NCBI RefSeq assembly: GCF_001949145.1
Contig: NW_019091729.1
Location: 34,015-98,014 of the forward strand
Reading direction: 5' to 3'
Origin: Acanthaster planci
Taxonomy: Eukaryota; Echinodermata; Asteroidea; Valvatida; Acanthasteridae
DNA: 64,000 nucleotides
In this document: in pieces, positions 22,801 to 33,274 of the stretch
Numbering within the stretch: the stretch's first letter is position 1
Layout of the letters: each line of letters begins with the position of its first letter
The notes under the pieces: model-generated
What the model was told of the DNA's origin: nothing
Databases searched by the model: none
The model's input: only the letters and a program-made list of their open reading frames with translations
Program-made: the position numbers and the translations under genes

Positions 22801-25800
22801 CTTTTGCAAAGATTCGAGATTGTGCTTCCAATCAGTAGAATAGAGTAAGGAAATAGCACTTCTTTTGTTTTCTTACACAAAAATGTAGAGAGCTATAGCT
22901 TGAAGTTTGACATCATGAAAGAGTTTAATTTGATACTGTCCTCTTTCAGATACCTGATTCCAAGCCGACTTCCCAAGGAGAAGCCAGGACAGGATCTATC
23001 CCCCTTACAAGGTCAAGATGATTCATTCCAGGTTTTGGAACGTCTGTACAAAATACCTTACACCCCCCCAGGATTCTGGAGTCGATTGGTGTCCAGAGTT
23101 TATGTTGGCCTCAAGATTCTGGATCAGGAGAGAAATAAAGAAGCAAATGGAGTGTCTAGACAAGGGATGAAGCGAGGTGTTAAGCTCCAGAGATCAAGGT
23201 TTGTACTATTAAAAACCCTCAAGAGCCTTCTTAAATGGTTCTTAAATTTAACAGCATTATGGGAACATCCTAAGGACATCACAAGACCATCAAAAGACCA
23301 ACTCAAAACCTCCAGTCTGAATTCAAGTCACAAGCTGGTCATATGAGCTGCAACAAAAATACTCCTGTTTTCAAGAGGCCCAGTCAAATTCAACAAACTG
23401 ACTCAAGCGTAGCTGTTTGAATTAGAATCTTTACTCTCCATTGATATAAAAATCCTGATCTTTTTCAACTCAGCTTTTAATACCTTTGTGACTTGGACTG
23501 CAGTCCATGAACTAATTAATATTCCTGTTGCAAAGCACCCCTCCAACAATACAAGCTCTCTGTGAAAGACTGTACTTCGAAAGCTTACAGAGGTTTTCTA
23601 AAGTTAGTTAAATTCCTGAGATGCAGTACCCTGTGTTATCCTGTTTGCCTGCTTGAATGTCATTTATGATTTGTAAAAACTTGACTTGCTTTGCTTGAAA
23701 GAATAATGAAGAAGTCATCAGTCTTCAAATGTGTGGTTTTGTGAAAATTGAAACATTTTGAAACTCTTTCAGCAGAATGCAAAGAAGTATGCGAGTAGGA
23801 CTGAAGCTGGCTCAAACTAACATTATGTACTGGCAAGAGGGTGTGTCAGTGCAACATCACTCTGGTCGAGTTATGTTGAAACCCATCACTTTCCAAGATA
23901 CCAAGCCAGGAATCTATGTGATGATTAGTTGTCAAGATGGTGAATTCAAGGCTATGGGCTTCATGGTGGATCAGATTGAGCATCTAATGAAGGAATGGTA
24001 CCCTGGTAAGTTCTGGAATTAGCTAAAGCTTGGAGCAAATATTTGAAAGTGATCAACTACAAAGTATTGCCATTTCAATTTTATCTTCCTGATAGCAAGA
24101 TGATTAGTTTTAAGTTTCTGATGTACTTTTATTTCAAGTATGTTGTTTCAATTACAGTAAATCAGAAATTTGATATTTGGTTGAATAGTTGAATTTTGTT
24201 TATTTCTAATTTGCTTCATTTTTTATGTTTTTGTCGTACAAGGCTTGCTTGGAGTTGATGAATTTTCTGGAAAGCCTTTAGTTGAGAGACTCATCCCATG
24301 CCCAGTTTGTCGAAGTAAGACCTTAGAGACACACTACTCCTACAATCAGACACCAGCTACTGACAGCCAAGGAGATTGTCATCACTTCTCTGTCAGCAAT
24401 CTTGCTTTGACAGCCACCATGAAGGGTACAGAGGAAGTGGAATGTCCTAGACACTCTGAGGAGGTCTTGGCTCTTCCTAAACTTATCCCTGATCTCTTTC
24501 TAATGGATTTGCCAATCCGCATCCTTGACAAAAAAATGTTTGATTTTGACCCCAAGGTCAGCCGATCTCTTGGCAGTGGTGGTTTTGGAGAGGTTTTCAA
24601 GGCACAGTTCCGGCATAAGGATGTTGCTGTCAAGATGTTGATCACATCAACATTTTTCACTCACAGGACGGACTCTGGGATGCATTCATCAACAGGAGAT
24701 GAGGACAGTAAAAAGTCTAGCAATGGCAGTGATCTCTCCGATAGTAGCAAGAAGTCCCTGTCACCAAGACTGTATGATGAAAAGAATATCGATGTCAATG
24801 CAATATTTGTCATGGAGGGGTTCTCTAATCTGCGCAGTGAAGTAGCCACTATGTCAAAGCTGCAGCATCCTTGTATCATTCGTCTCATTGGGATATCTAT
24901 TCAGCATCTGTGCTTTGCCATGGAGCTAGCTCCCCTGGGTGACCTTGCAAGCCATCTCAAACGAGAAATTGAAAACCAAAGGGAGAGTTTTGCAGTAAAT
25001 GGGAAAGTTTATCGAACCATACTGGATCGAGTTCTAACCTTCAAGATCGCCTTGCAGATAGCTCACGGGGTTTCTTACCTTCACAGCAAGAGAATTATCT
25101 ACTCTGATCTGAAGACAGACAATGTATTGCTGTATTCCATAGCTCTGGATGCACCAGTCAACATCAAGTTAACAGATTATGGAATAGCTCGTCCTATGGA
25201 CTTGGAAGGAGCAAGGGGTCAAGCTGGTCCCATGGGCTTCTGTGCTCCAGAGATACTGAGAGGAAGAACATTTACAGAAAAAGTACTAAATCAATTTGTC
25301 CATTCCAGTAGTTACTCTTGGCCAGTAACCAGCAGTATTAACCTGAGTGCAGAAGAATGCTTGTCAGAAATACCTCCCTAAAAGCCTTAATAGCAAAAAC
25401 GTTAATGGATCAATCATATGGTCTAGAATACTTCTGAATAATCTGGAAAGAGTCTGCTTTTACATGCATGTTTTGACACTTTCATTTCTGGAGTTTGACT
25501 GCAGTCTGCTTTTTTTTTAATGTCAGTGGCATATTTATCAAAGGGATCTTGGTCAATGCAGTAGTAGTGTACCCTATCCCCAAGTCTCTGTAATTTCAGA
25601 CTGAAAGAAAGTAACCCCAATGATGTATTTTGGAAATCTGTGTAATTGGTTTGAGATCTGAATAAAATAAACCTTAGAGTTATCCTGGGTAGAAGGTAAG
25701 CAAGGAACTATTTCACTCGTCTAATACTACAAGAGGAGTCTTTGTGAATGAAACCTTGAGTCAGGATCTAATCTTTTTCCTGATTTCTTCCTAGGTTGAT

Positions 25801-28800
25801 TGGTTCTCCTACAGTATGCTCCTGTATCACTTGATGTCTGGTGCTTGGCCTTATGATAACCTCAAGTCTGCCATTGAGGTTCGCAATGCCATCAATACTG
25901 GCATCAAGCCTAGCTTTCACTTCCGAGACTACACAATCATCACCTTGTTCCCCAACCTGGAGCGATTAATGTTGAAGTGTTGGACAGACAACCCATTACA
26001 GAGGCCCAGTGGGCATGAAATTGCCATGGCAATGGAAAATGCAAGTTTCACATGCCTGAAAAATGTCATTCAGTTTGATGTGGATGAGATAACATGTGTA
26101 CATCCTGGCTCTGGGGAGATGTTTGAGGTAAGCTTGCAAATTTACAGACACTATTGGCTAGTGATTAGTTGTAAACATTATGCAGGCAACTCTCGTTATT
26201 ACAAAATCGGCTGTAACAAAACAAGCACACATCGTCGGTCCTGACGAAAATGCGCACATTTCTATGGAAAGAAACTCTGTGACATCAAAATTGCATTGTA
26301 CCAAATTCCTTTTACAACAAAGGGTTTCTGTGACCCCGTTGCCTGAAAAAGCATTTTTGACAACCCATTTATACCGAGCATTTTACAAAGCCTGGATCGT
26401 GAAATTGAGAGCAGAGTTAGTCATCAACAGGTGTATGTCTCTTGTGTCAGTTGTTTAATCTTGCCAACTCAACAACTGTTCATGGGAAAGTGCTAATTGG
26501 TAGGACTGCACAGTTGCAAATTGCCCATTTCAGCTCCCAACAACAGACGGTAATTAAACAGGGCCAGCGTCACATGTAAGACATCAAAAGGATAGTCATT
26601 AAAGTGCATGAGTGACGTGTGCCAGTCATCCGTGTCATGCACGCACAGCCGCGGGGAATTCATTCAAATCAATGACAATCCTTTTGCAATGGGCTTTTCA
26701 AGCTTCTAATTACTATCAGCTTTCATGATCAAAAAGGGGAAATCAAAAAGTATGGAGAAAAAAAACATACAATGTGATCTTTATGGGAAGTGTGGCACAT
26801 TTTATATGTAAGGGTTGGGAGTTTAACAAATGATCATACGAATATCGTCCCTCCTCTGTGTCAACATGACCTCAGGTAATGACCTCAGGTAAGGCAATAA
26901 AAAAGATTTATATTTTTAAACATCTAACCCCCATAACACCAGAACAAAAAGCATTCCCTTCTCAGTTCCGATAAAGTACACCCAAAAGAACTATGCTGAA
27001 AACCTTAACCCAGAAAAGTCCATCCCTTGTTCCCATAAAACCTTCTCACCCCAAATAAACTAAAAGGTTCCCCTCTGGTCACCATAAATTACCAAAAGAC
27101 AGACGGTCATTAAAAGAACAATTGCAACCCCAGAAACAAAAAAAGTTCCCTTTTCCAATTCCAATAAATATACAACACGAATAAGTTCATTCTTTTTAGG
27201 GAGGAATGCAGATTTCCTGCATCCCAATGCTCAAAAACTGCTCATGTCGCTGCGAAAGAACTAGTGCACCTGTCAATCAGAGACTACTCACATGGACGAG
27301 GCTTCAGTTGATCAGCCTTCACATTTGTGCAGTTTTGCCGTGGTTACGTTAGCGTCATTCTCATCTGTTATGATCAACAGTTTTTAAAAACTTCCTGGCA
27401 TGATGCTTTTATTCCCTTTTTGATCTCACATGTACATGAAAAATATTTTCATATACCACTGAGTTTTATTCTTAACACACAACAATATACATGTCCATTT
27501 ATTTCATGTATCATAACTGAGAGATCTTTGTTGATATCACCCATGCACGTTCACGTGTAGGCATGTATCACAAGGTGCATTGATGCTGTAGTTGTACATG
27601 TACTCGTGCAATAACACAATAAGACCTATTCATGTATGTATCTTGAAGCCATTGCATGGAGCTCCGCATACAGCGAATTGCAGATACAACAAACATTTTC
27701 ACTGGGTCCCGCATATTTCATAATAACCAGAGTTTATGAGTTTACAGGGTTTATGCTTCAAGGATTCCATTGAGTATTTGCCAAGTAGTGCCTCATTCTT
27801 TGTTTTCAAAACATAAGTTAAAAGGCCTGTTTTTTTGTAAGAGGTTGTTTCAAATCACTTGATGCTTAGATTAATCTTCTAAAATAACTAACTTGTTTTC
27901 CCATTTTGTTAGCAGTCAGATCGTCTGTGGTTGTGGACTGGAGAGAATGAGAATCGTCAGTGCACAAAGATCCACATCAAGTTTTTTAAGCATGGAGAGC
28001 TTTACCCAAAATCATTCAAAGGCTCTCGAGTGAACTGTATGGTGCAGGTTGGACACTTCGAACTTATAGGCACAGAGGTAAGTCACACTGGAAATCATGT
28101 CAGCCGAATTCATCTTCAATCAATACATGTACTACTGGCAGTCATAGGTCCTTATTCATCATTTCAACTTAGCTATTTAATAAAGAGTTTTAAATCTATG
28201 ATGAAATTTTTGGATGATAGGACCGTGTCATTCAGCTGTATGGACCACCTGCAGTTGGCCCTCAACAAAATGTCCATCAACAGGATTTCCATGTGGATTC
28301 TGCAGTTCTTTGCCTCTGCTATCAGCCAATCAAAGACAAGGTAATCTGAGTGTCAGTGACAATGACAAAGTGTCAGTGACAGTCATGTTTATAATTGCTT
28401 TTTTTAAATTGTCACTGCTCAGGTATATTCAGTAGCATGTCAGTCATCTGGTTTGGTCTTTCCTTCCAGGACATTCAAGGGCATCTGTTTGCTGGTCTGG
28501 CCGATGGTCATGTGGTTATTTTTAGCCATGCTATAGCAGCAACTGATAGCAGTGGGACACAACACAGCCCTGCTTGGTTCAAGTCAAAGACAATAACCTT
28601 TGAGAATAAGTGCTGTAATCAGTTGGAGCTAGTCCCTGAGCGAGAGGAGTTGTGGATAGCATGTGGAAACAAATTGCGTATTCTTGATACTAAGGTAAGG
28701 TGCAATCTTGGCCCAGCTACTTAGTGTGGTGACTCGGACATAGACCTCTAGTTCCCTGGCCCGTTCTAACTTTTTAAATCCAAATTCTAGCACTGGTCAC

Positions 28801-30809
28801 TGTCTCAGTTAAACTCCTTAGTTCTTCATACTTCTCTCATCATAGACACAAACAATTCAAGATCCAACTGATTATTAATCCCAACCTTAATCCCCAAGTA
28901 ATCCAATCCNNNNNNNNNNNNNNNNNNNNNNNNNNNNNNNNNNNNNNNNNNNNNNNNNNNNNNNNNNNNNNNNNNNNNNNNNNNNNNNNNNNNNNNNNNN
29001 NNNNNNNNNNNNNNNNNNNNNNNNNNNNNNNNNNNNNNNNNNNNNNNNNNNNNNNNNNNNNNNNNNNNNNNNNNNNNNNNNNNNNNNNNNNNNNNNNNNN
29101 NNNNNNNNNNNNNNNNNNNNNNNNNNNNNNNNNNNNNNNNNNNNNNNNNNNNNNNNNNNNNNNNNNNNNNNNNNNNNNNNAACACATTGACTCTCCCAGC
29201 TGTTAATCTAATCCAACATATTGACGATCTTACCTGTTACAGCATGAATAAATTAACAAGGGAATACATATACATGTACTATTTATTCCCATTCATAAAT
29301 ACCTGTTTTAGTCAGAGAGTCAAAAGAAGTCAATATGTGATGGATTTCAAATAATTTAGTTGTAGAATTTCACTTTAAGTTTTCCAAGCACCCCTGTCCA
29401 TTTTGGTGAGCTCATGGTGAGCCGTGTACACACATCCGCTTGACCATTCAGAATCGATTAAAATGTCTGGTATCCAGACGCCAGCACATAATTTACACAG
29501 TGAGCGTTATCACTTCTCAGCGGGCATTACCAAATATTAATACACAGTCAAGTTACACATCGTTGAATAGGGAGACTATCTGAGGTATCAATGAACGTAT
29601 AATCATGGCCAACACGCTCTTTCCAACCAGAACAAAGCTAGAGAAATTCCTGTTTCCACAAATTCCCGGCACTCTTACTTCTGATATCATCTACAGTACT
29701 TTTTTGACCAAGTAGATTTTGAAATACCAATTTTTTTTCAGCTAACTCTAGTAAAAAAATAATTTAATGGCAACGAGTGTTACACTTCTCTCTAATAACT
29801 GAAGAGTTGTTTGTCATTGTTGTGTATGCAAAGTAACTTTGTCAGAATAGCAATTTAAGACTGTGGATAAAATCTTTTGGAACATTATTCTGGCTCAAAC
29901 TAGATCATGTTGCTGGACAAGATGGCCATCCCTGTGACTCAGAGAGTAGAAGGTACCATCATGGGTTTAGCACATTATCATGACAACCTCTTCTGCACCA
30001 TTGACCGTTCCTCCCGGGTACTTCAGTACAGCATGGCCAAAAGGCAGCTGGTTCAGATCCTACAATGTGGCAACATCATGCTGGCCAAAGGAGATTGTCT
30101 AATATCTACATCACCCGATGACACTCAAGTTGAAGATGGGGAATTCAAGGAGGAACAAGATGTAGTGACCGAGGTTCAAGATGTAAGCGATGCAGAAGCA
30201 GAGACTGGGACCAAGTCTACTCCACTATCAGATGATAGAGATGATATCTCCTTCAGGGACTCGTACTTTAGTAGCTCACCATCCCAGTCATCAGCTACTT
30301 TACCATCACCTCCTAAACGTGGTCAAACATTATCATGGCGAACACAGCCCAAGCCCATGGATAACACAGACATCCAGCGACCATTCAGTGAAGGTGCTCT
30401 GCGTCTGCAGTCAAGCATGCCTATTTCTCTGATACGATCAATACTGACTGTTAAAGATACCCTGTGGATTGGCACAGCTTCTGGCAAAACTCTCATTGTG
30501 AGCCTTGGCTCAGAAAGCCAACACAAGTATAGCTTTGGAGAAGTACTTGCTATTCTTGAACTCTTCCCAGAATTTGAAGATAAAGTTGGGCCTGTAAGAC
30601 AACTCCTGAGGGCTAGGGACGAGTATGTCGTGGCTTGGATGGAGCTGAAAGCTTCATCAGCTCCATCGTTACCAGTCACTGACAACAAGACAGATCTTCA
30701 TCATTACCAGATGCTGGTATGGCAAGCATGGGGTTCAGAAGAAGTGGAGAAATTTGAACATATTCATCACATGTTGAACAAAGCTGAAGTTGCTCCAGAA
30801 ATTGAATAA
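13890..30809 (+). CDS. LRRK1: Leucine-rich repeat serine/threonine kinase 1-like (LRRK1, ROCO family)
   Basis: This is a multidomain GTPase-kinase; vertebrate LRRK1 phosphorylates RAB7 and controls EGFR trafficking. The 24 exons are 13890-13926, 14397-14662, 15217-15292, 15987-16160, 16427-16572, 17256-17491, 17909-18057, 18179-18345, 18699-18994, 19569-19796, 20472-20688, 20782-20937, 21423-21599, 21695-21976, 22181-22346, 22574-22844, 22950-23198, 23773(or 23776)-24005, 24243-25282, 25795-26127, 27913(or 27916)-28077, 28221-28340, 28470-28694 and 29904-30809. The total is about 2103 aa (human 2015). Order: ankyrin-like 1-233, LRRs about 240-655, Roc 655-870 (P-loop GPEKCGKTS), COR 870-1190, kinase about 1280-1620 (GSGGFGEVF, VAVK Lys1306, DYG 1487, APE 1510), then the beta-propeller region. 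MELAPLGDL, IYSDLK and the N-terminal ankyrins favour LRRK1 over LRRK2. The start has an in-frame upstream stop (13812). The gap at 28910-29180 is intronic. Confidence 0.95.
15025..15090 (+). repeat. Possible SINE 3' tail
   Basis: The string GATGCGCCTTTGAACCCTTT, then AGTGGAAAGGGC and a short ATTATTATT run, resembles the conserved tail of invertebrate SINE/LINE families (a GCGCTATATAA-type core followed by an ATT repeat). No head with clear pol III boxes was identified upstream. This is a family-level resemblance only. Confidence 0.35.
15379..15811. mobile_element. Tc1/mariner-like MITE in LRRK1 intron 3
   Basis: About 433 bp bounded by inverted repeats. The left end reads AAGTCATTTGCAAAAGTTTA and the right end is its near-perfect reverse complement, with about 26 matching positions in all. 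Both sit next to TA dinucleotides (15379-15380, 15810-15811), the target duplication of the Tc1/mariner superfamily. No transposase frame is inside, so it is non-autonomous. Confidence 0.75.
16720..17143. mobile_element. piggyBac-like MITE in LRRK1 intron 5
   Basis: A GC-richer block of about 424 bp starts TTAACGCCTT and ends AAGGGGTTAA. The inner terminal sequences (GACGACGGGAA on the left, and the reverse complement of ACCGTCATCC on the right) are also related. TTAA at both ends is the diagnostic piggyBac target site. Base composition differs sharply from the flanking intron. No transposase is encoded. Confidence 0.65.
26183..27740. mobile_element. Degenerate pogo/Tigger-like element in LRRK1 intron 20
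   Basis: The left end contains AACTCTCGTTATTACAAAAT, and the right end, read as reverse complement, gives AACTCTGGTTATTATGAAAT at about 27715-27738. Such ends are typical of pogo-class elements. The interior (about 26930-27170) is a C-rich, G-poor, imperfectly periodic stretch. No transposase is readable. The exact borders and target duplication are uncertain. Confidence 0.4.
28910..29180. other. Assembly gap in LRRK1 intron 23
   Basis: A run of 271 N between the exons ending at 28694 and starting at 29904. The protein reads from ILDTK straight into IMLLDK, as expected for the family, so probably no exon is lost. Confidence 0.97.
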
Positions 30810-32474
30810 GGTTTGTTTCTTCAAAGCCTTGATATAAGTGATTGTTGATGAAATGCTGCAGAGAATAACATGACCATCTCACTGATTTTCTGTAAGTATT
30901 GGTTTATGAAGTCCTAAGTTAATACATTAAAGGTCAGAGATTTAACAAGGTTGAAGGTTTAAAAAACAGATGGTTATGTCATGGACACTGCTATTTCCCT
31001 GGTCTAAAGTAGTCACTTTTTACGTTTGATATTATTTCAGTCACTGAAATGTTGCTGTCTGTGTCATTTGTGTCACAGAGGTACATTGTGCCGTGCTGCA
31101 TGTGATCAGCATGGCACATCAGATGTGTCAATTAAACCATTCTTCTCAAGCTTTTCTGTTACCTTTTAGATATGACATTGAAAGCTTTCAGTTTATCTGA
31201 TTTATAAATTACCAATCTTTCAAGAAGATAGTGCATTTATCTTTTTGATTTGTAAGCAAAGCAATACCAACATACTTTTTGTATAGTATTATTTGTCATG
31301 TGAATCTCTGGTCAGTATAGAATCAGCATGATGTTCCACATGACAGCAATGAGTGATTGCATAAATGTACAAACTACCAGATCATCTATTGTGATGCTGA
31401 AATGTCTCAACAGAACAAAAGCAAATTTCAAATTTTGATCGGCAGTATGAGGAAAAATGTACGATGTCATTGTGTAGATGGTCTACTACGCAACTTGTGA
31501 GAATTTAGTGAAATATTGATGAATACTTAAGAAGATTTTGGTTCTGTATTTGCATAAATTTGTTGGATCGACGAAAATCTCAAATCTGCTTTTCATAAGA
31601 TGGTGCCTTAAATTAACAAAACATATTTTTACATGTACATAGCATTGATTCCTTACCTGTTTTTAATTTTGAGATCATATAATTTCTCTACAAGTATTAA
31701 GGTTGATCTATTGAAGAAAATAACTTTAAGATTAAATGTCCACATCTTTATATGTTACCTGCTCTGCAAAAATTGAGTCTCAAGTCTCTAGAGCCACGTT
31801 TGAATTTTACTTTGTTTTAGATTGAGGAATTTAAGCTTTTTGTCTTTGTGTATCACTCAGTTTAAAATGATGAAAATGGAAGTTGTGTAGATTTTAAATG
31901 TTGAGGATTCCTATTGTATAAACACTGTACAAGATTCTTGTAAAGGCCTTAAACTCTAAAGAGGCTCCTGTGATATGACTAATATTCGTAGAATGGGTCA
32001 CATTTGTACATTTGAAACTTTCAATGTGATGATTTTTTAGATTTCAATCTAAATTATTTTGTAACGTTGACTTTTTTACTGGTGTTCTTACCATGATCAC
32101 TAATACCATTCAAAATGCCTGTAAATTTGATGATGCAGTTGGAATTTTATGTTTTTACATTTGTATCTGCTATTCAAAACCTTACCTTATACGCTTCGTG
32201 GCAGCTGTCTGTTGTAAGTCTCCAAAAATTGTGTTTTCAGTTTATTTCTTCTAACATCAATAATGTTGAGTTGTTGAGATTTAACATATTTTTATGTCAC
32301 TTTGCTGGTATAGTTATTAACCAATAATGAATGTTAAATTTCATCAGCTAAAAGACCAGACGTACAGCCTAAAACATATCATTACTTAACTTGGGAGAAA
32401 TAGGAAAATTCTAATTTTATCAAAAGAAAAGCTCCAAATTCTGATGTTATCAGCTGATCTTTAGTATGTGACAA

Positions 32475-32480
32475 AATAAA
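32475..32480 (+). terminator. Candidate polyadenylation signal of LRRK1
   Basis: A canonical AATAAA lies 1.67 kb after the LRRK1 stop and is followed by T-rich sequence. A second AATAAA follows near 32703. Confidence 0.35.
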
Positions 32481-33074
32481 ATATTCGATGTGCAATGTTC
32501 CCTTATACCTATTTTTATCAATTTTATCGCTTTGTTTCATAATTTACGTATTCCCATCTAAAAATTGGATATTATAGCCAAATTATTTGGAAAAACATAA
32601 GTTGTGCAGAGTTTTTGCAATGAAGATAGTAATATGTAGCAGCGCGTACTGAGTAATGTTTTAAAGAAATTCTGGTTTTATTTACATCCTGAAAATGGTA
32701 AAAATAAAAGAAGAGCATTTATCTGTGAATCTTAGCATTTAGGTTTTTTTTAAATGGTGGTTAAACTGCCTTAGGTTTGTGAGACCCTCCTCTAGTTACT
32801 GCCTTTTGTTTTTTTCTTAAGAACTTTGGATATATCAAGAACAAAAGTTGATCAGCAGGAATAGTGACAAAGTACTCTATAGATGTGTCCTAAAAAGATT
32901 TCTCACCTCAAAGAGTTTCCGTTGGCCAGTGCATGATGAATAGTTTACAAAACTTTTACAAAAGTTTTGGGGGTTAAGTCCAAAAATAAATTTCAGAAAA
33001 TCGTTTCATGCCACGCCCCCCCCGTGAAGAATTTCAATTGATCACTGAACCCCCCCCCGAAACTGCAATAATCC

Positions 33075-33123
33075 AGGGGGTGTGGCCAATCTGTTTATAT
33101 TGACAGATTGACCACACCTCCCT
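33075..33123. promoter_or_regulatory. Inverted repeat with CCAAT boxes upstream of the C3orf38 homologue
   Basis: The arms GGGGTGTGGCCAATCTGT and ACAGATTGACCACACCTCC are near-perfect inverted copies around an 8-10 bp spacer. The left arm includes GGCCAATC, a CCAAT box of the NF-Y type. The position, about 150-200 bp 5' of the ATG at 33275, suggests a promoter element. Confidence 0.5.
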
Positions 33124-33274
33124 CCTATATAATGTACTGTATGTAAACGGCGTTGAACTCAGTACTATAGTACAGTAACTCCTGAAGCGCCCTCTATGGA
33201 CGTAGTTATTGCAAGTTATGTGAGTACACAGCTACAGATGATTGGTTCCTAGTTGGCAAATTTCACCAACAACG

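Larger units (their letters stand above)
30810..33274. other. LRRK1 3'UTR and C3orf38-homologue upstream region
   Basis: The first about 1.7 kb is AT-rich and probably LRRK1 3'UTR; AATAAA occurs at 32475-32480 and again near 32703. The last 300 bp holds C-runs (33010-33060), a CCAAT-bearing inverted repeat (33075-33123) and an AGCGCCCTCT motif (33186-33195) just before the next gene. No coding sequence is supported. Confidence 0.55.

Noticed and set aside
28695-29903. A missing LRRK1 exon in the gap at 28910-29180
   Set aside because: The exon ending at 28694 joins in phase to that starting at 29904, with protein continuity expected for the family.
13890-30809. Assignment of the ROCO kinase as LRRK2
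   Set aside because: The N-terminus has only ankyrin-type repeats without a long armadillo region. The MELAPLGDL, YSD and C-terminal segments match LRRK1 better, and the total length of about 2103 aa is near LRRK1 rather than LRRK2 (about 2500).
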